From NCBI GenBank assembly GCA_963715455.1, contig OY970245.1:620001-684000 (forward strand): DNA of 64,000 bases, written 5' to 3'. This DNA is from VRUE01 sp963715455. Lineage in GTDB: Bacteria > Actinomycetota > Thermoleophilia > Solirubrobacterales > 70-9. The translations under genes and the position numbers were made by a program. This document shows, piece after piece, positions 16,358 to 24,541 of the stretch. Every line of letters begins with the position of its first letter. Within the stretch, counting starts at the first letter, position 1. The notes under the pieces were generated by a model. It was given only the letters and a program-made list of their open reading frames with translations. It ran no database searches and was not told the DNA's origin.

Positions 16358-17377
16358 TTAGGTGGTCTTCTGTTCCTTGGGCTCGCTGCGCGGCTCGAGT
16401 TGGATCTCACGCTCCGCCCTCGGCCGGCCCTCTTCGATCTCAGCGCTGCGCTCGCGCTCGGCGTTCAGCTGGTGGCCGAAGAGGATCGCCAGGTTGCTGA
16501 TCCAGAACCAAACCAGCAGGGCGACGAGCCCGCCGAGCGTCCCGTAGGTCTTGTCGTAGGAGCCGAAGTTGGCGACGTAGAAGGCAAAGGCAGCCGAGGC
16601 GAGGGCCCAGACGACTATCGCCACAAGGCTTCCCGGCGTAACCCACTTGAAGCCACGCAGCTTCACGTTCGGCGAGGCGTAGTAGAGGAGCGCGACCATG
16701 AAGAGGAAGATCGCCAGCATCGCCGGCCACTTGGCGATGTTCCAGACGCTGATTGCGGTGTCGCCGAGGCCGATCGGCCCGGCCACCGCCTCGACCACAG
16801 GCCCGGTCATCACCAGAGCCAAGGCGAGAACCGCCATCAGCACGACCATCACTAGCGTCACGGCGAGTTGCAGCGGACGCAGCTTCCAGAACGGCCGCCC
16901 CTCGGGTGTCTCGTAGATGACGTTCGAGGCGCGCATGAAGGCACCGACGTAGCTCGAGGCCGACCAAAGCGCCACCGCCAAGCCGGCGACGAAGGCAAAA
17001 CCCGCGGCGCTTTGGTTGGAGGCGATCGATTCGATCGGCCCGGAGAAGGTCTCTGCCGCCGACGCCGGGCCGATTTCAGTGACGATTTCGGTGAGGCTCT
17101 CGGTCGTGCTTTTCGGATCCCCGACCAGCCCGATCAGGGAGACCATCGCGATCAGGGCGGGGAAGAGGGCAAGCAGACCGTAGTAGGTGAGGGCGGCGGC
17201 CCAGTCGGTGAGGTTGTCCTCCATGAACTCGGTCGCCGTTCGCTTCAGCGTGGCGAAGATGCCTGTATTGGCCGCGGCGCCCTCGGGGCGATAGTCGCGG
17301 CGTGCATCGTCCTCTCGCCCGTCACCGTCGCCGGCCGTCTGCTCGCCGCCTGGCCGTGGTGATCCAGCGTGGTTCAT
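16358..17377 (-). CDS. YihY/BrkB-family membrane protein
   Basis: A 339-residue protein with six membrane helices. YihY landmarks: NLTDWAAALTYYGLLALFPA in helix 1, LWSASSYVGAFMRASNVIY, WVTPGSLVAIVVWALASAAF and YGTLGGLVALLVWFWISNLA, then a charged C-terminal tail (ERERSAEIEEGRPRAEREIQ). The family is not RNase BN, despite old annotation; it is an inner-membrane protein of unknown function. Its ATG overlaps the DUF3618 stop. Confidence 0.92.
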   Translation of the reverse strand: MNHAGSPRPGGEQTAGDGDGREDDARRDYRPEGAAANTGIFATLKRTATEFMEDNLTDWAAALTYYGLLALFPALIAMVSLIGLVGDPKSTTESLTEIVTEIGPASAAETFSGPIESIASNQSAAGFAFVAGLAVALWSASSYVGAFMRASNVIYETPEGRPFWKLRPLQLAVTLVMVVLMAVLALALVMTGPVVEAVAGPIGLGDTAISVWNIAKWPAMLAIFLFMVALLYYASPNVKLRGFKWVTPGSLVAIVVWALASAAFAFYVANFGSYDKTYGTLGGLVALLVWFWISNLAILFGHQLNAERERSAEIEEGRPRAEREIQLEPRSEPKEQKTT

Positions 17378-17730
17378 CGCGACAGCAACTTGCCCAAGAC
17401 GACGCCGGCCACAAAGACACCGACGAAGGCCAATGACATGGGGTTCTCTTTGGCGAGCCGCTGTGCCTGCTGCACGCCTTTCGTGGCTGAGTCGGGAGCG
17501 ACTTCCTTCGCCTTGTCGCTCAACTCCTTTGCCTTTGCACCGGCCTGTCCCTTCAGCTCCTCGGCCTTCGCCTTGGCCTGCTGTTTCACGTCAGTCTTCT
17601 CGGCCATCGCGGCTACGGTCTCACCCAGCTCCTCGCGGGTTTGCTCGATGTCTTCGCGAATCTCCTCCGGCTCGCGCGACTCGTCGGCGCCCGTCGCGGT
17701 CGAAGATTTCCCTCTCCCTGAAGCGTTCAT
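17374..17730 (-). CDS. DUF3618 protein
   Basis: A 118-residue protein. EPEEIREDIEQTREELGETV is the DUF3618 signature, followed by an Ala/Lys-rich apolipoprotein-like helix (about 45-85) and a C-terminal membrane helix with glycine spacing (MSLAFVGVFVAGVVLGKLLS). It is typically encoded between a holin-like DUF1469 gene and YihY, as here. Overlaps both neighbours by four bases (ATGA). Confidence 0.9.
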   Translation of the reverse strand: MNASGRGKSSTATGADESREPEEIREDIEQTREELGETVAAMAEKTDVKQQAKAKAEELKGQAGAKAKELSDKAKEVAPDSATKGVQQAQRLAKENPMSLAFVGVFVAGVVLGKLLSR

Positions 17731-18173
17731 GCTCTTCCCTCCTTGGCCTTTTCCTTGGTCGACACCACGTCTTCCTTGATGCTTTCGGCGGTCTGCTCGG
17801 GTACAGGCGGCGTCGCGGCCTGAACTTTGGAGCGGCCGACAAGGGCCAACACCCCGGCGACCATCAGATAGACGACCGCCACGACCAGGGCGGCGAGCCA
17901 ACTCTCGAGCGCGGTCGCCAATCCAAGGATCGCCGCCGTGGTTACGGCGCCCAACGCGAAAAGAGCAATCAGCCCAGCGGCGCTGAAGGCGCCGGCGCCG
18001 ATCCCGAGTCGCTTGCCCTTGACGGCCATCTCGGCCTTGGCGAGCTCGATCTCCTTCTGGGCAAGCCTGGTCGTCTGTTCGGTCAGTTGCTGCATGAGCT
18101 CGGAGACCGAACGCTCCTCGGTCTCGGAAGGGACACCCGCCCTGCGGGTGAAGCTCGTCTCGGTTTGAGCCAT
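17727..18173 (-). CDS. Phage-holin-family (DUF1469) membrane protein
   Basis: A 148-residue protein: ERSVSELMQQLTEQTTRLAQ and KEIELAKAEMAVKGKRLGIG form the amphipathic N-terminal helix, then two membrane helices (about 70-95 and 100-125) with a short turn. This is the common actinobacterial phage holin superfamily III type (DUF1469); it is not evidence of a prophage. First gene of the operon; RBS GAAGGAG before the ATG. No stress-type GTTT/GGGTA promoter was seen upstream on this strand. Confidence 0.87.
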   Translation of the reverse strand: MAQTETSFTRRAGVPSETEERSVSELMQQLTEQTTRLAQKEIELAKAEMAVKGKRLGIGAGAFSAAGLIALFALGAVTTAAILGLATALESWLAALVVAVVYLMVAGVLALVGRSKVQAATPPVPEQTAESIKEDVVSTKEKAKEGRA

Positions 18174-18373
18174 TCGATGCTCCTTCGGGTCGCGGATTCA
18201 GCTGTCTGACCTGTCGCAGATCTCTCTGCCCACCTTGACGAGATCGAATCGTCGAGCCCGCGCATTTTGGTTCAAATGGCACACTTATTGAGGACAAGGT
18301 GTTCCACTTCGCCTTTGCGGCTGGGTCGAGGCTGGGAGCCACTCCTACGTTGATAAGGAGCAGAAGGATCCCG

Positions 18374-19003
18374 ATGGCAAGGCAGGCGGAAGAAAGCAAG
18401 CAGAAGGATCTGCGTCGAGCCGACGCTCTGCGCAACGACGAGCGCATTCTGGAGGCAGCGAAGCGACTCCTCGAGCAGTCCCCCTCGGCAACTCTCTCCG
18501 ACATCGCCATCGCGGCCGGCGTCTCACGCTCGACGCTCTACCGACGCTTTCCCGACAGGGACGCACTGATCGCAAAGCTCGACTCACGTCCCCAAGACGG
18601 GGCCGTCCAGCTCGCGGAAAGTGGGGAGGGGCCACTTCCGGCCGGCCACCTAGTAGGGCGACAGCGCTCCCTGGCACTGGACGCGATCCACGTCTTTGAC
18701 GTGGTGCCGCCCGCTTTGCTCCCCGAGCAGCTCGTGGCCGAGGCACAGCGCATCGCCGAAGTGCCAGTCGCGCTCTATGTCCTCGACATCGACGGCAGCC
18801 ACCTCCTCCACATGGCGGGGTCCATGCGGCTGGGCGAAGAACTCGAGGCTCCCTTCGCGATCGGGCCGGAGCTCGATGCGGACGGCATTGCCACCCTCCG
18901 CAACGAGCTCGCCGAGTTTCGAGGAGTCGAGCTGTTTGCGCTGTGGCTTCGCGGCCGTGCCATCGGCGCCTTGATCGCGTCGGCCATCCGCGTGAGCCCC
19001 TGA
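18374..19003 (+). CDS. TetR-type HTH plus GAF domain, N-terminal part of a frameshifted PP2C regulator
   Basis: 209 residues up to the stop. Residues 15-75 form a TetR-like HTH (ILEAAKRLLEQSPSATLSDI, AAGVSRSTLYRRFPDRDALI). Residues 90-205 resemble a GAF domain (VPVALYVLDIDGSHLLHMAG, ELFALWLRGRAIGALIASAI). Homology then continues in another frame (REPLTELARQAAAAVTLADR), the usual end of a GAF domain, into the phosphatase part. The intact protein would be TetR HTH-GAF-PP2C of about 470 residues. A one-base shift near 18985-18995 separates them: either a sequencing error or a real mutation. Confidence 0.7.
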   Translation: MARQAEESKQKDLRRADALRNDERILEAAKRLLEQSPSATLSDIAIAAGVSRSTLYRRFPDRDALIAKLDSRPQDGAVQLAESGEGPLPAGHLVGRQRSLALDAIHVFDVVPPALLPEQLVAEAQRIAEVPVALYVLDIDGSHLLHMAGSMRLGEELEAPFAIGPELDADGIATLRNELAEFRGVELFALWLRGRAIGALIASAIRVSP

Positions 19004-19794
19004 CCGAGCTCGCGCGTCAGGCGGCTGCCGCAGTTACCCTCGCCGATCGCTACACGGACGCATTCGCCAGTGCTCAGAGGGGAAAGCAGCCGAAGGCTGC
19101 CGCGGAGATCCAACAGAGCCTGCTGCCACCTCGTATCTCCCGCATAACGGGCGGAGAAGTCGCCGGCAACGTTCTCCCTACGTATGAGGTGGCCGGCGAT
19201 TGGTTCGACGTCGTGGAGAACATCGATGGAGTCTGGATCACCCTCGCCGACGGGCTCGGCGAAAGTACGCGCGCCGCTGCCAGCAGCGCGGTCGCACTTG
19301 GTGCCCTGCGGGCGAGCAGGCGCAGCGGGGCCACGATCGGCGAGGCGCTCATGGTCATCCATCAGACGCTTCGCGAGATGCCGGGGCCACGGGTCGAGAT
19401 GGCGGCGATCGTCGCTCACTGGGATCCGACCACGCATCAGCTGGAAATCGCCAACTGCGCGCACGTCGCGCCACTGATCCTGCGTGAGGACGGGACGGCC
19501 GAGCCCCTCCGGATGCCCTCAGCTCACGGGCTTGGGGGCCGGGCGACTCCTAAGCCGAGCGAGCACTCGAACACTCTCCATGCCGGCGATCGCTTGTTGA
19601 TGATTTCCGACGGCGTAGTCGAAGAGGGAGCGGGGCAGGCCGGCCTGGGCGTGGAGGGCATCGCCAACGCGGCACTCCGCTCTCCACGCGGATCGGCGGC
19701 CGACACGGTGCGCGAGGTGCATCGCGCGGTGGTCGCCAAGCGTGGAGGCGAGCTCTCCGACGATGCGACCGCAGTTTGCCTGTCGATCGGCTAG
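18943..19794 (+). CDS. PP2C/SpoIIE-type serine phosphatase domain, C-terminal part of the frameshifted regulator
   Basis: The frame is open from a GTG at 18943, but homology starts near 18990. Domain signs: AAEIQQSLLPPRISRITGGE (the usual entry to SpoIIE domains in GAF-PP2C regulators), EVAGDWFDVVENIDGVWITL ADG (metal Asp), RVEMAAIVAHWDP, LEIANCAHVAPLIL, LHAGDRLLMISDGVVEEG and GGELSDDATAVCLSIG. Such phosphatases dephosphorylate anti-anti-sigma factors and release SigB/SigF-type stress sigma factors. This fits the stress-type promoter motifs seen just downstream. Confidence 0.75.
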   Translation: MASRPCHRRLDRVGHPREPLTELARQAAAAVTLADRYTDAFASAQRGKQPKAAAEIQQSLLPPRISRITGGEVAGNVLPTYEVAGDWFDVVENIDGVWITLADGLGESTRAAASSAVALGALRASRRSGATIGEALMVIHQTLREMPGPRVEMAAIVAHWDPTTHQLEIANCAHVAPLILREDGTAEPLRMPSAHGLGGRATPKPSEHSNTLHAGDRLLMISDGVVEEGAGQAGLGVEGIANAALRSPRGSAADTVREVHRAVVAKRGGELSDDATAVCLSIG

Positions 19795-19805
19795 CCGAAG
19801 CGATC

Positions 19806-19830
19806 GTTTCCCACTTCGATCGCCGGGTAG
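19806..19830 (+). promoter_or_regulatory. Stress-type (SigB/SigF-like) promoter of the ferritin-like gene
   Basis: GTTT (19806-19809), 15 bases, then GGGTAG (19825-19830), 32 bases before the ferritin-like start codon. The consensus of actinobacterial SigB/SigF promoters is GTTT-N14-17-GGGTAT. The same arrangement recurs upstream of two other genes within 6 kb. Confidence 0.6.
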
Positions 19831-19861
19831 CCCGAGACGAACCAACGATCAAGGGAGCGAA

Positions 19862-20434
19862 ATGGCGGATCTGAACGAGCGCGACGCGAAGCTGGTCCAG
19901 TACCTGAGCGAGGCATTTGGCAAGGAGAAGGAACTGGAGACCAGCCTCGAGGCACATATCGCGATGACCACCAAGGCGCCGTACAGGAATCGCCTCAAAG
20001 CCCACCTCAAAGAGACGAAGGCCCATGCCAAGTCCCTCGAGCGGCGGATCAAGAAACTCGGTGGCGGCGGGCAGCTGACCCAGACCGCGATCGGTAAGGC
20101 GATGGCCGCGGCCAAGGGGCCACTGCACATGGTCCGGGGCAGCGGTGAGCAGGAGAAGATGCTGAAGAACGCCAAGACCGAGTACTTCAACGAGCACGAG
20201 GAGATCGCCACCTACCTGGCAATCGAGACCCTCGCGGAGAAAGTCGGGGATCGCGAGACGGCGAAACTCGCAAAAGGGATCCGCCGCGAGGAGGAACGGA
20301 TGGCGAAGTTCCTCGAGGGGCAGATCAAGTTGTTGACCGGCGCCGTCGTCACCGAGGAGGTGCCGAGGGCGCAACGGAAGCGCCCCGCTAGAGCCAAACG
20401 TGCTCGAAAACCCGCCCGGTCCTCTCGCAGCTGA
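19862..20434 (+). CDS. Ferritin-like (DUF892/YciF-type) protein
   Basis: A 190-residue, four-helix ferritin-like protein of the DUF892/YciE-YciF group: DAKLVQYLSEAFGKEKELET, HLKETKAHAKSLERRIKKLG, EYFNEHEEIATYLAIETLAE and IRREEERMAKFLEGQIKLL, with Glu/His residues at the spacing of a diiron site. The C-terminal 30 residues are Lys/Arg/Ala-rich (KRPARAKRARKPARSSRS), which could bind DNA, as in mycobacterial histone-like tails. RBS AAGGGAG. Likely stress-induced from the promoter just upstream. Related to the two ferritin-like domains of the fusion protein at 25.0 kb. Confidence 0.82.
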   Translation: MADLNERDAKLVQYLSEAFGKEKELETSLEAHIAMTTKAPYRNRLKAHLKETKAHAKSLERRIKKLGGGGQLTQTAIGKAMAAAKGPLHMVRGSGEQEKMLKNAKTEYFNEHEEIATYLAIETLAEKVGDRETAKLAKGIRREEERMAKFLEGQIKLLTGAVVTEEVPRAQRKRPARAKRARKPARSSRS

Positions 20435-20439
20435 GCAGC

Positions 20440-20575
20440 CCCATGGAAGGTCGGGGGGGGGGGCGCCTCTGCGCTCGGTCGGACTTCCGGGGTTGAAGGA
20501 TCTGAACCCGCCCTCCTCTTCGTGCAAGGGAAGGTGACTGTGGCCGAAGACGACGGCGTCGGCGAGGACGGCGAT
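20440..20575 (-). pseudogene. C-terminal remnant of a YfcE-type metallophosphoesterase
   Basis: On the minus strand the segment translates as ADAVVFGHSHLPLHEEEGG then FRSFNPGSPTERRGAPP, the C-terminal metal-binding end (GHSH, NPGS) of YfcE-like phosphodiesterases. No N-terminal part of such an enzyme is present upstream. The fragment ends in a run of eleven G (20453-20463). It appears to be a decayed gene end. Confidence 0.55.
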
Positions 20576-20648
20576 CAAGCAGGCAGATTCTGATTGGCCG
20601 CTTCCTCGATGGCGTTTTCGAAAGGGCGGCGCCGGGAAGCTGACCAAG

Positions 20649-21704
20649 GTGAACCGGGTCGCAGAGAGGCGGGTTGACTCAACCACGGCACTGCCGTCGG
20701 CGGGTCCGATCTGTGACCTGGTCGTGGGGATGCTTTCGGTTCCGCAGGAGGATGCATCCGCCGAGCCCGCAGAGGAGGCAGCGCGGCTTGCCGCCCTCGT
20801 CGAGAGCCCTCTCGGCGACGACGATCTACAGCTGGCGCTCTACCTTTGCTTCGAGCTCCATTACCGCTCCTTCCCAAACGTCGACCCCGCTTGGGAGTGG
20901 GACCCAACTCTCCTCGCCGTGCGTGCGGTGCTCGAGGAGGCCTTCTTCGATGCGTTGGAGGCCGAGATAACCCCCGGTGAGCCGGTCGATCCGGCCCAGA
21001 TCGGCGATCTGCTTTTTCGCCTCGAGTCCGAAGACGATGGCGTCTCGCTTTCTCGCCATCTCGAGGTTGAGGCTGGAGTCGAGGAATTTCGTGAGTTCGT
21101 CGTCCACCGATCCTTCTACCAGCTGAAGGAGTCCGACCCGCACAGCTGGGCGATTCCGCGCCTCGACGGCCCGGCGAAGACGGCGCTACTTGAGGTGCAG
21201 GCCGACGAGTACGGCGGCGGCCGGCCGGAACGCATGCACTCGCGGCTCTTTGCGAAGACGATGAGGGCGCTCGGCCTCGATGACCGCGAGAACGCTTATC
21301 TGGCGCACGCGCCCGGCGAGACGCTGGCGACTGTCAATTTGATGTCGGCGACCGGCCTGCGCCGCAGCCGGCGTGGCGCGATCATCGGTCACCTGGCGAT
21401 GTTCGAGATGACGTCGGCTCTGCCCAATCGTCGCTACGGCAACGCCCTGCGCCGTCTTGGCTTCGGCGTCGAGGCAACCGACTTCTACGACGAGCACGTC
21501 GAGGCCGATGCGGTGCACGAGAACATCGCCGCCTATGACCTCGCCGGGGGATTGGCGAAACAGGAGCCGGAGCTGGCCGCTGACATCCTCTTCGGTGCGC
21601 GGGCACTGCTCTTCCTCGAAGATCGTCTTGGCAGGCGCTTGCTCGATGCGTGGGGGGCAGGCCAGACTTCGCTGCGTCGCCCCCTGCTCAGCGCCGGGAC
21701 CTGA
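20649..21704 (+). CDS. Iron-containing redox enzyme, heme-oxygenase-like diiron fold
   Basis: A 351-residue protein of the iron-containing redox enzyme family (heme-oxygenase-like diiron oxidases). Family-type segments: LALYLCFELHYRSFPNVDPA WEWD, LLEVQADEYGGGRPERMHSR (metal Glu and EYGxG), MFEMTSALPNRRYGNALRRL, FYDEHVEADAVHENIAAYDL (Glu, Asp, His ligands). The reaction is unknown; relatives cleave or oxidise amino acids, fatty acids or peptides. GTG start. It is six bases upstream of a glycosyltransferase gene and near a convergent CDGSH gene, a grouping I recall from other actinobacteria. Confidence 0.8.
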   Translation: MNRVAERRVDSTTALPSAGPICDLVVGMLSVPQEDASAEPAEEAARLAALVESPLGDDDLQLALYLCFELHYRSFPNVDPAWEWDPTLLAVRAVLEEAFFDALEAEITPGEPVDPAQIGDLLFRLESEDDGVSLSRHLEVEAGVEEFREFVVHRSFYQLKESDPHSWAIPRLDGPAKTALLEVQADEYGGGRPERMHSRLFAKTMRALGLDDRENAYLAHAPGETLATVNLMSATGLRRSRRGAIIGHLAMFEMTSALPNRRYGNALRRLGFGVEATDFYDEHVEADAVHENIAAYDLAGGLAKQEPELAADILFGARALLFLEDRLGRRLLDAWGAGQTSLRRPLLSAGT

Positions 21705-21710
21705 ACCGCC

Positions 21711-22787
21711 ATGAGCGGAGTTGCCCCGAGCGTTTCCTACGTCCTGCCGCTGCGCTGGGATGAGCCCGGCCCGATCGAGGAGCTGAGCGCCTACCTACGC
21801 TCGATCGCCGAGGTGACCCACGAGGTCTTGGTCATCGACGGCTCGCCTGGGCCCGTCTTCGCAGAGCATGCCGCGGCTCTGCGCGGTGTCGTCCGCCATC
21901 TGGCCCCGCACCCCGATCTCGACTTCCAGATGGGCAAGGTGAACGGCGTCCTCACCGGGGTGCGCGAGTGCTCTAGTGAGCTGATCGTGCTGGCCGACGA
22001 TGACGTGCGGTATGACCCTTCAACGCTGCGCCGCACGGTGGAACTGCTCGACGGGGCGGATCTCGTACGGCCGCAGAACTACTTCGACGAGATGCCCTGG
22101 CACGCTCGCTGGGACACTGCCCGCTCGCTGCTGAACCGGGTCTTCACCGGCGACCCGACCTTCCCGGTCGGCGACTTTCCTGGCACGCTGGCCGTTCGCC
22201 GTAACACCATCCTCGCTACCGACGGCTATGACGGCGATTCTCTCTTTGAGAACTTGGAGCTGATGCGGACGATTCGTGCTGCCGGTGGGAAGGTGGTGAC
22301 GCCGCTCGATCTCTACGTTCCGAGGCGACCGCCGAGCGCAGCTCACTTTCTCTCGCAGCGAGTCCGCCAGGCTTATGACGACTTCGCTATCCCGGCTCGC
22401 ATCGGCACCTTCCTCGCATTGGCTCCCTTGGCAGCTCATTCATTGCGGCGAGCTCGCGTCCATCGCCTGGCTATCGGTGCGCTTGCTTCGATGGCCGTCG
22501 CGGAGATCGGTCGCCGGAGGGCGGGAGGAGCGACGCGGTTCCCTCTCAGTGGCTCGCTGTTGGCGCCCGTCTGGATTGCGGAGCGCTCGCTCTGCTCCTG
22601 GCTTGCCCTGGGGGCGAAGCTACGAGGCGGAGTCCCTTACGGGGACCGTCGCCTTCGCCATTCGGCGACCCCGCTGCGCCGACTTCGCCGCCGCCACTCC
22701 GGGATCCTCGCTGGCCACGGCAAGCCCGCTATCCGCCCGGAACCCGATCGTCTTGTGAGTGCCATCGCAAAACGGGCGAATCTGTGA
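21711..22787 (+). CDS. Glycosyltransferase family 2
   Basis: A 358-residue GT-A fold transferase: SYVLPLRWDEPGPIEELSAY, EVLVIDGSPG (nucleotide binding), ELIVLADDDVRYDPSTL (DxD metal motif), DFPGTLAVRRNTILATDGYD and LFENLELMRTIRAAGG. A C-terminal hydrophobic segment (about 240-300) suggests membrane association. Donor and acceptor unknown. Directly follows the diiron oxidase gene. Its last 56 codons are antisense to the CDGSH gene, which is unusual; the tail after about residue 305 may be dispensable. Confidence 0.8.
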   Translation: MSGVAPSVSYVLPLRWDEPGPIEELSAYLRSIAEVTHEVLVIDGSPGPVFAEHAAALRGVVRHLAPHPDLDFQMGKVNGVLTGVRECSSELIVLADDDVRYDPSTLRRTVELLDGADLVRPQNYFDEMPWHARWDTARSLLNRVFTGDPTFPVGDFPGTLAVRRNTILATDGYDGDSLFENLELMRTIRAAGGKVVTPLDLYVPRRPPSAAHFLSQRVRQAYDDFAIPARIGTFLALAPLAAHSLRRARVHRLAIGALASMAVAEIGRRRAGGATRFPLSGSLLAPVWIAERSLCSWLALGAKLRGGVPYGDRRLRHSATPLRRLRRRHSGILAGHGKPAIRPEPDRLVSAIAKRANL

Positions 22788-22934
22788 GCGCCCGCAGCGG
22801 CACAGGGCTACCACGCGTCGTTTGACCTCGATCTCATTTCCGCTCTGGTCGACGATCACGATGGGGCCGCGGATGAGATATGGCCCATTGCGGTAGGGGG
22901 TGATCCTCGTCGGAGAGTTTGGGACGGCGTTCAA
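22620..22934 (-). CDS. CDGSH-type iron-sulfur protein
   Basis: A 104-residue protein with one CDGSH motif: CRCGRSQIRPFCDGTHKTIG, giving Cys45, Cys47, Cys56 and His60, the three-Cys one-His ligands of a [2Fe-2S] cluster. N-terminal residues 11-40 (TPYRNGPYLIRGPIVIVDQS) are the usual short beta domain. The motif lies within the 168-base antisense overlap with the glycosyltransferase gene. Probably an electron carrier; a natural partner would be the diiron oxidase encoded nearby. Confidence 0.88.
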   Translation of the reverse strand: MNAVPNSPTRITPYRNGPYLIRGPIVIVDQSGNEIEVKRRVVALCRCGRSQIRPFCDGTHKTIGFRADSGLAVASEDPGVAAAKSAQRGRRMAKATVPVRDSAS

Positions 22935-23029
22935 GAGGTCCTCTCTACCCGTACAGAGCGGAAGGCAAGCTTTGGTGCGGGTACCCAGTTGGGCATGGGG
23001 TCACCCCCAAGCGGGTAGCCCTTGGCAAG

Positions 23030-23982
23030 GTGACCAAGCTCGGCTACACGCTCTCGAGTGAGGAGTTCGACGCGCCGACGCTTGTCGACTTGGCGGAGCG
23101 CGCCGAGCAGGCCGGGTTCGCCTTCGCTTCGATCTCAGATCACTTCCACCCCTGGACCGACGCGCAGGGTGAGAGCCCGTTTGTCTGGGGGGTGCTGGGA
23201 GCGATCTCCCAGCGAACCGAGCGGATCGAGCTGATCACCGGTGTCACCTGTCCGACGGTCCGAATCCAGCCGGCGATCGTCGCCCAGGCTGCCGCCACCG
23301 CTGCGAGCCTGCTGCCGGGTCGCTTCTCGTTCGGTGTCGGCACCGGCGAGAACCTCAACGAGCACATCCTCGGCGGGAACTGGCCGGGGGTGGTCGAGCG
23401 CCAGAGTCGCTTCGAAGAGGCGATCGAAGTGATCCGCGAGCTTTGGAAAGGAGAGCTGTGCAGCCACCGCGGCAAGCACTTCACCGTCGAAAACGCCCGC
23501 CTCTACTCGCTGCCCGACGAGCTGCCGCCGTTGATCGTCGCGGTGGCCGGCGAGCGCTCCGTCGAGCTCGCCGCTCGCCATGGCGACGGCCTGGTGGGCA
23601 CGGCGCCCGTCGCCGAGTCGATCGAGCAGTTCCGCTCCGAAGCTGGTGAGGGCAAGCCGACCTACGGTCAGCTCCACGTCTGCTGGGCCGAGGACGAGGA
23701 GGAGGCGAAGCGGACGGCGCTGAAGCAGTGGCCAAACGGCGCGATCAGCGCAGCTATTTCCTCGAGCTACCACTGCCGGCGCACTTCGAAGAGGCGGCCG
23801 AGGTGCTGGACACCGACGACATCGCCGAGAGCGTCGTCTGCGGTCCCGACCCCGAGCGCCACCGGGCGGCGATTCAGGAGTACGTCGACGCCGGCTACGA
23901 CCACGTCTACGTGCATCAGATTGGTCCCGACCAAAGCGGGTTCTTCGACTTCTACGAGCGCGAGGTGCTCCCCGGGTTTTGA
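23030..23982 (+). pseudogene. F420-dependent LLM-class oxidoreductase with a frameshift
   Basis: A luciferase-like monooxygenase of the TIGR03557 type (F420-dependent, like glucose-6-phosphate dehydrogenase). First frame, from the GTG at 23030: KLGYTLSSEEFDAPTLVDLA, FASISDHFHPW, LITGVTCPTVRIQPAIVAQA, RFSFGVGTGENLNEHILGG. Homology continues after ALKQWPNGAI in another frame with FLELPLPAHFEEAAEVLDTD, VYVHQIGPDQSGFFDFYERE and VLPGF before the stop at 23982. The break is at about 23745-23752. If the indel is real, the enzyme loses its last 80 residues; if it is an error, the gene is intact at about 317 residues. Confidence 0.8.
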
Positions 23983-24002
23983 CACGGCTCCGGCGTGGGT
24001 AG
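23976..24002 (+). promoter_or_regulatory. Stress-type (SigB/SigF-like) promoter before the 24.0 kb gene
   Basis: GTTT (23976-23979), 17 bases, GGGTAG (23997-24002), 37 bases before the next start codon. The first 13 bases, GTTTTGACACGGC, recur exactly at 24704-24716 with the same 17-base spacing to GGGTAA. Confidence 0.55.
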
Positions 24003-24038
24003 TGGACCAGCGCCGTTACCCAAGGAAGGAGGACACGC

Positions 24039-24527
24039 ATGGCAGAGTTGACGACATTGGAGGAGAAGCTCGCGGAGGTCCTGGGTCTCGCTCAGGCTGC
24101 GCAGGGCGCCACCGAAAAGGTCGAGGGCATGGTCGAGGACGAGGGAATCGTCGCCACGCTGAATCAGATGCGCGATGAGGCCGAGGAGACCGAGCGCCGC
24201 TGCACCGAGGTGGCCGACAGTCGCGACGGCAAGAAGACCGCAATTCTCGAAAGGGCCCAGGAAACAAAAACCGAGGCGACCGAGATGATGTCGACCTACC
24301 TCGGCGGCGAGTCCGACGGGCTCGACGGCTTCGAGTTCCTGACGATGGCCGAGGCCGGCGAGGTCGGCCACTGGGCCGTGCTCGGCAAGCTCAACGAGTC
24401 CGCACGGGAGAGCGAGATATCCGACTTGGTCGAGTGGGCGCTGCCGATCCAGGAGCGCCACTTCGCCGACGTGAAGGACGGCTCGCTGAAGCTGGCCGGC
24501 GAGAAGGACCCCTACGAAGAGTCCTAG
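24039..24527 (+). CDS. Hypothetical acidic helical protein, ferritin-like in character
   Basis: A 162-residue all-helical protein: TTLEEKLAEVLGLAQAAQGA, TLNQMRDEAEETERRCTEVA, DGFEFLTMAEAGEVGHWAVL and ALPIQERHFADVKDGSLKLA. The regularly placed Glu and His residues (EAGEVGH, QERH) suggest a ferritin-like four-helix bundle, but I do not recognise a named family with certainty. Excellent RBS (AAGGAAGGAGG). Directly downstream of a stress-type promoter motif, so probably part of the same stress regulon as the other ferritin-like genes here. Confidence 0.7.
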   Translation: MAELTTLEEKLAEVLGLAQAAQGATEKVEGMVEDEGIVATLNQMRDEAEETERRCTEVADSRDGKKTAILERAQETKTEATEMMSTYLGGESDGLDGFEFLTMAEAGEVGHWAVLGKLNESARESEISDLVEWALPIQERHFADVKDGSLKLAGEKDPYEES

Positions 24528-24541
24528 TCGAAAGGCTCTTC

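Noticed and set aside
17727..18173. Prophage, suggested by holin-family proteins here and at 12-14 kb
   Set aside because: These are common chromosomal membrane families in actinobacteria; no phage structural, integrase or lysis genes are nearby.
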